64,000 bases of DNA from Methylomicrobium sp. GTDB taxonomy: Bacteria; Pseudomonadota; Gammaproteobacteria; Methylococcales; Methylomonadaceae. This document shows, piece after piece, positions 56,249-64,000 of the stretch. Each line of letters begins with the position of its first letter. Within the stretch, counting starts at the first letter, position 1. The notes beneath the pieces are model-generated. The model was not told the origin of the DNA and searched no databases. It saw only the letters and a program-made list of their open reading frames with translations. Both the position numbers and the translations under genes were made by a program. The stretch spans positions 1 through 64,000 of the forward strand of contig JAGXSU010000059.1 in NCBI GenBank assembly GCA_018333785.1, in the 5' to 3' direction.

Positions 56249-56576
56249 ATTGACACTCCTGTCGTTATTTTTATCAAAAGGCAAAGCTTTTTAGGATCAA
56301 ACCAAAAGTAAACGAGACCTAGCTTATCACTGAATCCATTACGCACAATTCAGCGCTTTAGACAAGTTGATAATTAAGGCTTCTACGCGTAACATGGGGT
56401 ACTTTTAAACAACAACCTTAACATGGCTTTTGTTGCAAACTTGTTTGCACCTCGTATCCAACGCTCTACCTGATCACTGCCAAGGCCAGGACGAAATATA
56501 CCCTAGTCCAGTGGCTCCATACATCGCTGTTGTTTCTGTTTTAAAGCCCCACATTCAATTGAATCCCTAACTATCT
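56249..56576. other. Divergent gap between membrane protein and DEAD-box helicase genes
   Basis: No gene is seen in 328 bp. A 7-bp inverted repeat TGCAAAC/GTTTGCA (56434-56449, 2-nt spacer) lies about 128 bp before the helicase ATG and could be an operator. Confidence 0.45.
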
Positions 56577-57917
56577 ATGCCAAACTTTTCCGATACTGCG
56601 TTATCGCCCGTTACCTTTTTAAATTTCAATCTTGATGATTGCCTGTTAAAAGCCACTGAACAAATGGGTTTTAAACAAGCGACCGAAGTCCAAGCGCATT
56701 GCATTCCGGCAGCGCTGGAAGGTAAAGACCTCTGGGTAGCCGCCAAAACCGGCAGCGGCAAAACCGCAGCTTACTTGTTGCCGTTGTTGCAGCGTCTTCT
56801 TAATGAACGGCTCAATGCTTTGGGCGTCAGCGCCCTGATTCTTGCACCTACCCGTGAGTTGGCCCGTCAAATCCATAAACAATGCCAACTGCTGGCCGAG
56901 TTTACTTCAATAACATCCGGCCTGATCACCGGTGGTGAAGATTTTAAAAAACAATCCGGACTGTTCCGTAACGATACACATATCGTCATTTCAACACCGG
57001 GCCGTTTGTTGGAGCTGATCAATGAAGGCTCCGCCAACCTTAATAACATCAGTGTGCTGGTTGTTGATGAAGCCGATCGCATGCTGGAAATGGGTTATAG
57101 CAATGACCTTGTCAGCATCGTCGAGCAATGTAACAAAACCCGTCAGACCTTGTTTTTTTCAGCGACACTCAATCCTAATTTAAAAGGCGTCGCCCGCACC
57201 ATCCTGAACGATCCTCAACCGATTTATCTCAACGGCATTCAGGAAGTCCACAGCCAGATTCATCAGCAAATGGTACTGGCCGATGATTTTGAACACAAAC
57301 AGAAATTACTCACCTGGCTGCTCAGCAACGAAACCTACGGCAAAGCGCTGGTGTTTGCCAACACCAAAATCAACGTCGATAAACTGAGAGGGCCTTTGCG
57401 CGGCCATAAATTAAGAGTTGGCAGCCTGCATGGGGATATGGATCAGAGTGAAAGAAACAAGGTGATGAATTTCTTCCGGGATGGCGTTATCAATATCCTG
57501 GTTGCTACCGATATTGCTGCTCGGGGTCTGGACATTGAAGGGGTCGATCTGATAATCAACTTCGATCTGGCCCGCAATGCCACCGATTATGTGCACCGCA
57601 TCGGCAGAACAGGTCGCGCAGAAAATGAAGGCGTGGCCATTTCTCTGATCAACTCAAGGGAATGGAATCAGCTTGCCGGAATTGAACGCTATCTGAATCA
57701 ACGCTTGACCCGAAGAACCATTAAAGGCATGGAAGGCCACTATACCGGTCCGAAAAAACTCAAATCATCCGGTAAAGCGGCCGGCACCAAGAAAAAAGAG
57801 TCGGCGCCGGAGAAAAAACCGGTCAAGAAAGAGAAAGTGCGTTTGCGCGATAAGAAAAATATCGGCAAACGGCGCAAACCCAGCGCAGTCGAGACATCAA
57901 CTGAAAACAAATCTTAA
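56577..57917 (+). CDS. DEAD-box ATP-dependent RNA helicase (SrmB/RhlE-like)
   Basis: The product (446 aa) contains the Q motif (GFKQATEVQAHCIPAAL), motif I AKTGSGKT, PTRELARQ, TPGRLLE, motif II VDEADRM, SAT and motif VI HRIGRTGRA. The last 50 residues are Lys-rich (KKKESAPEKKPVKKEKVRLRD), an RNA-binding tail as in SrmB/RhlE. A role in ribosome assembly or RNA turnover is likely. It converges on the DUF938 gene. Confidence 0.94.
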   Translation: MPNFSDTALSPVTFLNFNLDDCLLKATEQMGFKQATEVQAHCIPAALEGKDLWVAAKTGSGKTAAYLLPLLQRLLNERLNALGVSALILAPTRELARQIHKQCQLLAEFTSITSGLITGGEDFKKQSGLFRNDTHIVISTPGRLLELINEGSANLNNISVLVVDEADRMLEMGYSNDLVSIVEQCNKTRQTLFFSATLNPNLKGVARTILNDPQPIYLNGIQEVHSQIHQQMVLADDFEHKQKLLTWLLSNETYGKALVFANTKINVDKLRGPLRGHKLRVGSLHGDMDQSERNKVMNFFRDGVINILVATDIAARGLDIEGVDLIINFDLARNATDYVHRIGRTGRAENEGVAISLINSREWNQLAGIERYLNQRLTRRTIKGMEGHYTGPKKLKSSGKAAGTKKKESAPEKKPVKKEKVRLRDKKNIGKRRKPSAVETSTENKS

Positions 57918-57980
57918 CCCACAGACCGGATGCAGCGATCAGGCATCCGGGATTCCAATTCCGCGCGGCTGAATGTGCGG

Positions 57981-58610
57981 CTAGCCAGTTTCCAAACGGC
58001 TTTTCTGAAACACCAGCAGCCGGTTGTTAGCGGGCATCGCATGATCTTCGACAAGAATCAATCCCGCGTTTTGCGCTTCGGCCGCAACCGCCTCGAAATC
58101 ACGGATGCCGCTTAATAAATCCCGCGCTTTAAGAGACTGGTCAAAAAATTCATTGCTGACACTGGTGTATTGTCCGTTATAGTTAAAAGGCCCGTAAATA
58201 CAGACTGTTGCATCCTTTGCCAACAAGGATTTCAAGCGAGCAAACAATACCGTCACTTCCTGCCAAGACATGATATGCAATGTATTGGCGGTAAACAACG
58301 CCTCAATACGGCTACATGGCCAGACCAAGTCATTCACATCCAGCGACACCGGTGGCTTGAGATTACTCAAGCCGGCATCACTTATCCATTGCTCGATACC
58401 CGGCAAATACTCCGCTCTGTCAGCAGGCTGCCAGATCACATGCGGCAGATGACCGGCAAAATGGCATGCATGCTGACCTGTCCCACTGCCAATTTCCCAT
58501 ACGGTTACCGGCTTTACGAATATCTGTCGCAATACGTGCAAAATGGGTTCTTTGTTATTCTCACAGGCCTGAGAGAAAGGTTTAGGCTGATTCAAACGCA
58601 AATGCTCCAA
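57981..58610 (-). CDS. DUF938 SAM-dependent methyltransferase-like protein
   Basis: The product (209 aa) shows the DUF938 pattern PFSQACENNKEPIL near the start, motif I VWEIGSGTGQHACHFA, and FTANTLHIMSWQEV. The catalysed reaction is not known. The start appears to be TTG (58610), which gives the full conserved N-terminus; no in-frame ATG lies nearby. It diverges from the FemAB-like gene with 48 bp between starts. Confidence 0.88.
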   Translation of the reverse strand: MEHLRLNQPKPFSQACENNKEPILHVLRQIFVKPVTVWEIGSGTGQHACHFAGHLPHVIWQPADRAEYLPGIEQWISDAGLSNLKPPVSLDVNDLVWPCSRIEALFTANTLHIMSWQEVTVLFARLKSLLAKDATVCIYGPFNYNGQYTSVSNEFFDQSLKARDLLSGIRDFEAVAAEAQNAGLILVEDHAMPANNRLLVFQKSRLETG

Positions 58611-58658
58611 AAAGTGATAATCTCTAACTTACTCCGATTTAACCCGTCAGTTTTAAAG

Positions 58659-59792
58659 ATGATTGTAAAACAGCTCGCTAGCCTCAGTGAAATCGATAAA
58701 GACCCGTGGAACAGCCTGACCGGTTTCACTTACCCGTTTCTGCGTCACGAATTTCTGAACGCATTGGAACAATCCGGTGCCGTCTGCGCGCAAACCGGCT
58801 GGGAAGCTAAACACCTGCTGGTCTATGAAAATAATGAACTGATCGCATTGATGCCGCTATACCTTAAACATCACTCACAAGGCGAGTATGTGTTCGACCA
58901 TCAGTGGGCTCAGGCTTATCAGCACCAAGGCCAGGCCTACTATCCCAAATGGCTGACCGCGGTTCCTTATTCACCTTGCCAGGGTCCCCGAATCATTATT
59001 CAGAACACAGTCAACCCCTCAGAGGTCCTCGCGTTACTGTTTGCTTTTATACAGGAACAGTCCGCGATACAAGGCATTTCATCCTGGCATTGTCTGTTTC
59101 CCGTCAACGAACAAGCCGAATTGCTAGAGGGAGCCGGTTTACTGCTTAGATCGGATGTGCAGTTTCATTGGCATAACCTGGGTTACCGGGATTTTGCCGA
59201 TTATCTGGCGCGTTTTTCTTCCGCTAAACGCAAGCAGGTCAAACGCGAACGGCGCCGCGTAGAAGAACAAGGCATTCACTTTCTGCACCTGCGAGGAAGC
59301 GAGATTTCCGAATCACAATGGACCGCCTTTTACCTGTTTTACCAAATGACTTATATCAAACGCGGCATGCGGCCTTATTTGCCGCTGGATTTTTTTCTAA
59401 ACATTGCAGCTACAATGCCGGAGAATTTATTACTTATCCTGGCCGTTAAAGACGAGCGCTATGTGGGTGCAGCATTAAGTCTGCACAGCGAAACGACACT
59501 TTACGGCCGTTATTGGGGATGTTATGAGGAGTTTAACAGCCTGCATTTTGAAGCGTGCTACTATCAAGGCATCGATTATTGCCTTCTCAATAAGCTGAGC
59601 CATTTTGATTCCGGTGCTCAGGGCGAACACAAAATCGCCCGAGGTTTCGAGCCGGTTTTGACCCATTCCGCACACTGGCTGCAAAATCAGGACTTTGCGC
59701 AGGCTATCAAGCGATTTCTTGATCGCGAGCAAAAGCACATAGAACAATACCGCGATTACGCACAAACCCTGCTGCCATTCAAACAAACGTAG
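58659..59792 (+). CDS. FemAB-like/PF04339 N-acyltransferase
   Basis: The product (377 aa) is a GNAT-fold protein of the FemAB-like (DUF482) group: PWNSLTGFTYPFLRHEFLNALE near the start, RFSSAKRKQVKRERRRVEEQG in the middle and YGRYWGCYEEFNSLHFEACYYQGIDYC late, with GAQGEHKIARGFEP. Role unknown; a peptide or amino-acid acyl transfer is likely. The ATG at 58659 is chosen; the frame is open upstream over the divergent DUF938 gene only as a shadow. Confidence 0.88.
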   Translation: MIVKQLASLSEIDKDPWNSLTGFTYPFLRHEFLNALEQSGAVCAQTGWEAKHLLVYENNELIALMPLYLKHHSQGEYVFDHQWAQAYQHQGQAYYPKWLTAVPYSPCQGPRIIIQNTVNPSEVLALLFAFIQEQSAIQGISSWHCLFPVNEQAELLEGAGLLLRSDVQFHWHNLGYRDFADYLARFSSAKRKQVKRERRRVEEQGIHFLHLRGSEISESQWTAFYLFYQMTYIKRGMRPYLPLDFFLNIAATMPENLLLILAVKDERYVGAALSLHSETTLYGRYWGCYEEFNSLHFEACYYQGIDYCLLNKLSHFDSGAQGEHKIARGFEPVLTHSAHWLQNQDFAQAIKRFLDREQKHIEQYRDYAQTLLPFKQT

Positions 59793-59881
59793 CCTGGATT
59801 GAGCAAAGCGGAACCGGTGAGACCAACATTGTAGTCGCACCCGTATTACGCTGCGCTGCATGCGGGCTACTTTTTCTTGAT

Positions 59882-61474
59882 CTAACTGATATTCTGGCTC
59901 AACAAATAATCTTCGTAATTACCACTAAAGTCGTTAATGCCGTCCGGTGTCAATTCAATGATGCGGGTCGCTAGCGATGATACGAACTCACGGTCGTGAC
60001 TGACGAAAATCAGCGTACCCGGATAATTTTCCAGGGCATTGTTCAATGATTCTATCGATTCCATATCCAAATGGTTGGTCGGTTCATCCATGATCATGAT
60101 ATTGGGCTTTTGCAATATCAGCTTGCCGAACAATAACCGGCCCTGCTCTCCGCCCGAAACCACTTTGACCGATTTATTGATATCATCTTGCGAGAACAGC
60201 ATCCGGCCCAATGTGCCGCGTATGGTTTGATCATCATCCGTTTCTTTACGCCATTGCCCCATCCATTCGATCAAGCTTAGATCTTCTTCAAAATCGGAGG
60301 CATGGTCCTGGGCAAAATAGCCTATATCGGCATTCTCCGACCATTTGATTTCACCGGCATCGGGTGTCAAATCGCCCACCAGTGTGCGTAACAGCGTGGA
60401 CTTGCCGATACCGTTCGGCCCGATTACGGCGACACGCTCGCCGACACTGATCATTAAATTCAGGTTTTTGAATAAGGGTTCTGCGCCGTAGCCTTTGGCG
60501 AGATTGTCAACTTCCACCGCCAAACGAAACAGTTTTTTATCCTGGTCGAAGCGGATGAACGGATTGACCCGGCTGGACGGTTTGACTTCATCCAGCTTGA
60601 TTTTATCGATCAATTTAGCCCTTGAAGTAGCCTGCTTGGCTTTGGAGGCATTCGCCGAAAAACGGCTGACGAACGTTTGCAATTCAGCAATCTGGGCTTT
60701 TTTCTTGGCATTTTCCGACAACAAGCGATCGCGCACTTGCGTAACAGCGGTCATGTATTCGTCGTAATTACCCGGATAAACTCTCAGCTCGCCGTAATCC
60801 ATATCCGCCATGTGGGTGCAGATACTGTTCAAGAAATGCCGGTCATGCGAGATGATAATCATCGTGCTGTTACGCTGGCTCAACACACCTTCCAGCCAGC
60901 GGATCGTGTTGATATCCAGGTTATTGGTCGGTTCGTCCAGCAGCAAAATATCAGGATCGGCGAACAAGGCTTGAGCCAGCAGCACGCGCAACTTCCAACC
61001 CGGTGCAACGGCACTCATCAAGCCATAGTGTTGCTCAATCGGGATATCGAGACCCAACAGCAAATCACCGGCTCGGGATTCGGCGGTATAACCGTCCATT
61101 TCACCGTATTGCACTTCCAGCTCGGCAACGTGCATGCCCTCTTCTTCAGTCATTTCCGGCAAACCGTAAATACGATCACGTTCCAGTTTGATCCGCCACA
61201 AGTCTTTGTGGCCCATGATGACGGTATCGATAACGGTATAGTTTTCAAAAGCAAACTGATCCTGGCGCAGGTTCCCGATACGCTCGTTTGGCGACGTACT
61301 GACATTGCCCTGTGTCGGATCGAGATCGCCGCTCAGGATTTTCATGAAGGTGGATTTGCCGCATCCGTTAGCGCCGATCAGGCCGTAGCGGTTGCCTTCG
61401 CCGAATTTGACGGAAATATTTTCGAACAGGGGTTTAGCCCCGAATTGCATGGTGATATTGGCAGTAGAAATCAA
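59882..61474 (-). CDS. ybiT: ABC-F ATPase YbiT
   Basis: The product (530 aa, same length as E. coli YbiT) has two ABC domains: Walker [10 protein letters not shown] and [20 protein letters not shown] and [10 protein letters not shown]-like sites, and the interdomain linker (about 240-290). It acts on ribosomes as a translation factor rather than a transporter. The start is TTG (61474), matching the E. coli N-terminus; no good ATG exists there. Confidence 0.93.
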   Translation of the reverse strand: MISTANITMQFGAKPLFENISVKFGEGNRYGLIGANGCGKSTFMKILSGDLDPTQGNVSTSPNERIGNLRQDQFAFENYTVIDTVIMGHKDLWRIKLERDRIYGLPEMTEEEGMHVAELEVQYGEMDGYTAESRAGDLLLGLDIPIEQHYGLMSAVAPGWKLRVLLAQALFADPDILLLDEPTNNLDINTIRWLEGVLSQRNSTMIIISHDRHFLNSICTHMADMDYGELRVYPGNYDEYMTAVTQVRDRLLSENAKKKAQIAELQTFVSRFSANASKAKQATSRAKLIDKIKLDEVKPSSRVNPFIRFDQDKKLFRLAVEVDNLAKGYGAEPLFKNLNLMISVGERVAVIGPNGIGKSTLLRTLVGDLTPDAGEIKWSENADIGYFAQDHASDFEEDLSLIEWMGQWRKETDDDQTIRGTLGRMLFSQDDINKSVKVVSGGEQGRLLFGKLILQKPNIMIMDEPTNHLDMESIESLNNALENYPGTLIFVSHDREFVSSLATRIIELTPDGINDFSGNYEDYLLSQNIS

Positions 61475-61787
61475 GGTGTTGTATCCGAAATGAGGTCGAT
61501 AAAGTGGTGATGAAGAAAAAAGATGGGCTCAACAGCGAAGCTTGTCAATTGCATGATTGCGCCGACTTATGGCTTCGTACGAAGGATCAAGTCGCAAGCA
61601 ATTTTTCAGCTGGCTATGTTACCATTTTCAAGCCTTTTAAAGTAGTCCAAAGTAATGAGCATCCAGGGTAAACGCATTAAAATAATTAATAGATCAATAG
61701 GTTATCTGGTTGCTTAGAACCCATAGTCAATTTGGTTTAACTGGTGGCACCCCTCCCTGGGTCCCGTTAGGCCGCGCCGAGCACTGG

Positions 61788-61884
61788 CGATTTTGCCGAG
61801 AATAGCCCGTTAGGGGAGCGGCAGGGATGCCCCTCGTTTTCGGAGGGCTAGGGATAGCCCTTCCGAAAACCCTCGGCAAAATCG
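61788..61884. repeat. Nested inverted-repeat element (outer 13 bp, inner 15 bp)
   Basis: Outer arms CGATTTTGCCGAG (61788-61800) and CTCGGCAAAATCG (61872-61884) are perfect. Inside, GTTTTCGGA-GGGCTA (61836-61850) pairs with TAGCCC-T-TCCGAAAAC (61855-61870), loop GGGA. A second inner hairpin pairs GGGG (61813-61816) with CCCC (61830-61833). The RNA would form a branched, cloverleaf-like structure. Confidence 0.75.
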
Positions 61885-61927
61885 TCAGCGCGCAGGTTGC
61901 AGCGGCCTACGGGTGTCTTTTCTTTTG

Positions 61928-61962
61928 GATACTTTTCTTTGGACAAGCAAAGAAAAAGTATC
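61928..61962. repeat. Hairpin GATACTTTTCTTTG/CAAAGAAAAAGTATC
   Basis: The two arms (61928-61941 and 61948-61962) pair with one extra A. Similar TACTTTTCTTTG...CAAAGAAAAGTA hairpins are scattered in other gammaproteobacterial genomes (recalled, not searched). Confidence 0.7.
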
Positions 61963-62181
61963 GCGGCTGTCGGTCCGCGAACCGACTCCACATAAGCGTC
62001 GCGATAGCGACACAAAGCCTTTTTTTAGGTTTCAAATAAACCGAATCTTATAGTTAATCCGCAAAAAGGAATATTTTAACTATTTTATTTTCTATAGTGT
62101 TTTAATGCGTTTGCCCTGAATGAATCGGGTAACAAGACTCAAAATAACGGCTGTCAGCCTTGCTGAAAGGCGGTTAAATCG

Positions 62182-62685
62182 TTAATAAAGCGTGCCGGAT
62201 AACTCGACATGCGTCAAATAAAGACGGGTATCAAATTCCAGCTGATGATAATCCGGCTCCATGTGCACGCACAGCTGGTAAAACGCCTTGTTATGGTCTT
62301 TTTCACGCAAATGAGCCAGTTCGTGGACCACAATCATTCTGAGAAACTCAACCGGCATTTTTTTAAAGACAGTCGCCACCCGGATTTCATTCTTGGCTTT
62401 AAGCCGTGAACCTTGAACGCGCGATATCTGGGTATGCAGGCCCAATGCATCATTCAGCACGCTAATTTTATCGTCGTAAACCACTTTGCTCAGCGGCGAC
62501 GACATTCTGAGACGTTCATTTTTAAGGCCCATGACATACTGATACAAGGTCTTGTCGGTCCTGATTTCATGCGCTGCCGGATAGCGTTTTAAAATTTGCT
62601 CACCCAATTGATCGGCATTGATCAATGACTTGACCCGTTCAATAACCGGCTCCGGATAGCCGCCCAGGTAACTTAGCGATTTCAT
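62182..62685 (-). CDS. ygjP: YgjP-like metallopeptidase (DUF45)
   Basis: The product (167 aa) contains the zinc metallopeptidase motif HELAHLREKDHNKAFY with the downstream HMEPDYHQLEFD. Length equals E. coli YgjP, with which the LYQYVMGLKN, LGLHTQISRVQGSRLKAKNEIR and VATVF segments agree closely. The start at 62685 (MKSLSYLGGYPEPV) is chosen by that alignment; upstream ATG and TTG codons would lengthen it. Biological role is poorly known. Confidence 0.9.
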   Translation of the reverse strand: MKSLSYLGGYPEPVIERVKSLINADQLGEQILKRYPAAHEIRTDKTLYQYVMGLKNERLRMSSPLSKVVYDDKISVLNDALGLHTQISRVQGSRLKAKNEIRVATVFKKMPVEFLRMIVVHELAHLREKDHNKAFYQLCVHMEPDYHQLEFDTRLYLTHVELSGTLY

Positions 62686-62930
62686 AGGTTGCTCATTTAT
62701 TGTCGTTGGCATTGCAGCCGCTTTCCGAAGGATCACTGCCAAAAGCGGATGGCGATAGGGGATTACCAGCAGTAGCCTACCGGAATGATCTCCGAGATTC
62801 TAATATTCCTGCTCTCATGGATAACCTTCCATTAAATTTAGTTGGGTACACCCTAAGTGTTATGGCGAAAAAGATAGAATCAGTGATAGTATGTCATTTT
62901 GATAAGTGTACATAATTAAAGCGGCTCATC
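62686..62930. other. Divergent gap before the umuD-like gene
   Basis: This 245-bp gap must carry the umuDC promoter. I see no CTGT-N8-ACAG LexA box of the E. coli type. TGTACA near 62907-62912 is palindromic but short. Confidence 0.45.
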
Positions 62931-63530
62931 ATGACTCTTCCCTCTCACAAAGATGCACGCGGCGGTGCCAGATCCGGCGCAGGCCGTAAAAAAGGCTCGT
63001 CGGTTTACGGTGAAACGACACAGGCGATCCGGGTACCGGAAAGCATGATTCCTGAATTGAAAAACCTGCTGCAGCAGCGTCAACAGCAAAATCAGCAAAC
63101 CCGGGTTTCATTCGAAACTTTCCGGCCTGACAGAGACGCACCCAAGACAGCCTTACCTTTATTCAGCGGCAAAGTGGCGGCCGGTTTTCCCTCTCCGGCC
63201 GACGATTATATTGAAAAAACGCTGGATCTCAATGAATTGCTGGTGCAAAGACCGGCGGCGACTTTTTTCGTGCGTGCGGAAGGCGAATCAATGCTCGGTG
63301 CGGGCATTCATCCCAACGATATTCTGGTCGTAGACCGATCGCTGGAACCTGTCACCGGTAAAATCATTATTTGCGCACTGAACGGCGAATTGACGGTAAA
63401 ACGTTTAAAAAGCGAACGTGACGTCATCGTGCTGGGGGCCGAGAACCCGGCTTATCCCGATATTGTCGTTCAGGACGGAATGGATATGGTCATCTGGGGG
63501 GTGGTCACCAACGTGATTCATTCGGTCTAA
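62931..63530 (+). CDS. UmuD-like S24 protease, long N-terminal form
   Basis: The product (199 aa) has an S24 self-cleavage domain: cleavage pair Ala84-Gly85 (VAAGFPSP), Ser120 (GESML) and Lys157 (LTVKR), spaced as in LexA/UmuD. It is followed 5 bp later by umuC. Unlike E. coli UmuD (139 aa) it has about 60 extra N-terminal residues with [13 protein letters not shown], and unlike LexA no clear winged HTH. In an umuDC pair it should be processed by RecA and activate polymerase V. Confidence 0.9.
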   Translation: MTLPSHKDARGGARSGAGRKKGSSVYGETTQAIRVPESMIPELKNLLQQRQQQNQQTRVSFETFRPDRDAPKTALPLFSGKVAAGFPSPADDYIEKTLDLNELLVQRPAATFFVRAEGESMLGAGIHPNDILVVDRSLEPVTGKIIICALNGELTVKRLKSERDVIVLGAENPAYPDIVVQDGMDMVIWGVVTNVIHSV

Positions 63531-63535
63531 CGGTT

Positions 63536-64000
63536 ATGCCAGCTCAGACACGCATCGCTTTAGTGGATTGCAATAACTTCTATGTCAGTTGCGAACGCGT
63601 ATTCAGACCCGACTTGTCCATCAAACCGGTTGCCGTACTGAGCAACAACGACGGCTGCATTGTCGCCAGAAGCCCTGAAGTCAAAGCGCTTGGCATAAAA
63701 ATGGGCACCCCTGTCTATCAGATCAGCCGCTTGATAAAACAACACCGCATCACGCTGTTTTCTTCCAATTACACGCTGTACGCCGATATGTCCGCCCGCG
63801 TCATGACGCTGCTGGAAAACTTCTCGCCAACGCTGGAAGTCTACTCTATCGATGAATCGTTCCTGGATTTGACAGGCATTTGCGATAAGGACCCTCTCGC
63901 ATACGGTCAGAACATCCGGCGTACCATTGTTCAAAATACCGGCATCCCGGTCTGTGTCGGTATGGGACCGACCAAAACATTGGCGAAACTTGCCAATTAT
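63536..64000 (+). CDS. umuC: UmuC-like Y-family DNA polymerase, cut by window end
   Basis: The first 155 residues are present. The Y-family core is visible: [16 protein letters not shown] (first metal-binding Asp), [23 protein letters not shown] (catalytic Asp-Glu pair) and [17 protein letters not shown]. It is the catalytic subunit of polymerase V for translesion synthesis. The ATG at 63536 lies 5 bp after the umuD-like stop. The C-terminus is outside the window. Confidence 0.95.
   Translation, partial: MPAQTRIALVDCNNFYVSCERVFRPDLSIKPVAVLSNNDGCIVARSPEVKALGIKMGTPVYQISRLIKQHRITLFSSNYTLYADMSARVMTLLENFSPTLEVYSIDESFLDLTGICDKDPLAYGQNIRRTIVQNTGIPVCVGMGPTKTLAKLANY

Larger units (their letters stand above)
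61475..62181. other. Long intergenic region with structured repeat element
   Basis: No convincing gene is seen in about 700 bp. The middle (61788-62011) holds several strong inverted repeats listed separately. A plus-strand frame at 61827-62039 lies wholly within these repeats and is rejected. Confidence 0.65.

Noticed and set aside
61827-62039. 70-aa plus-strand frame in the long gap
   Set aside because: Consists almost entirely of inverted-repeat sequence.

Overview
The window looks like chromosome of a nitrogen-fixing type I (gammaproteobacterial, Methylococcales-like) methanotroph. The case rests on three things seen together: a nifHDKT-type nitrogenase operon, a complete mxaFJGIRSACKL methanol dehydrogenase cluster with mxaB and mxaD, and proteins of gammaproteobacterial type (YbiT, YgjP, UvrA, UmuDC). 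The genus (for example Methylobacter or Methylomonas) is inference. No rRNA, tRNA or CRISPR array was seen.

Layout. (1) 1-7868: nif operon, with a textbook sigma-54 promoter before nifH, then nifH, nifD, nifK, nifT, a 2[4Fe-4S] ferredoxin, a NafY/NifY-type cofactor protein, two small or unknown genes and an LRV Fe-S repeat protein. Short hairpins sit between nifH/D, D/K and K/T. (2) 8109-17926: amide/urea utilisation: fmdB, fmdA and urtEDC on the minus strand, headed by an in-frame chimera of the urtA start and the urtB end. Divergent from it are a huge NCS1-permease/hybrid sensor kinase and a LuxR-type response regulator. (3) 18252-31263: a DUF4239 membrane protein, the mxa cluster (minus strand, read from mxaF at 29416 down to mxaL at 19260), and mxaB and mxaD on the plus strand. 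A strong terminator follows mxaI and abuts the mxaR start. (4) 31868-46479: a cell-surface polysaccharide locus: Uma2-type protein and methyltransferase (plus strand), then on the minus strand, in transcription order, Wzm and Wzt ABC exporter, a capsule-type protein, several GT2 transferases, a WbsX-like protein, a GT4 transferase and UDP-galactopyranose mutase. Two PIN-type toxin-antitoxin modules are embedded in it; one lies between two copies of the wzt 5' end and has a frameshifted toxin. The middle is visibly AT-rich, suggesting transfer. (5) 46755-64000: housekeeping genes: bioA, a P-type cation ATPase, uvrA, rhomboid protease, DEAD-box helicase, DUF938 methyltransferase, FemAB-like acyltransferase, ybiT, ygjP-like metallopeptidase, umuD-like and a umuC cut by the window end.

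Four or five families of dispersed, hairpin-forming intergenic repeats run through the window. One family keeps a core box and hairpin loop while its stem sequence changes from copy to copy. The most unusual coding observations are the urtA'-'urtB fusion and the duplicated wzt 5' end around a broken toxin-antitoxin module.
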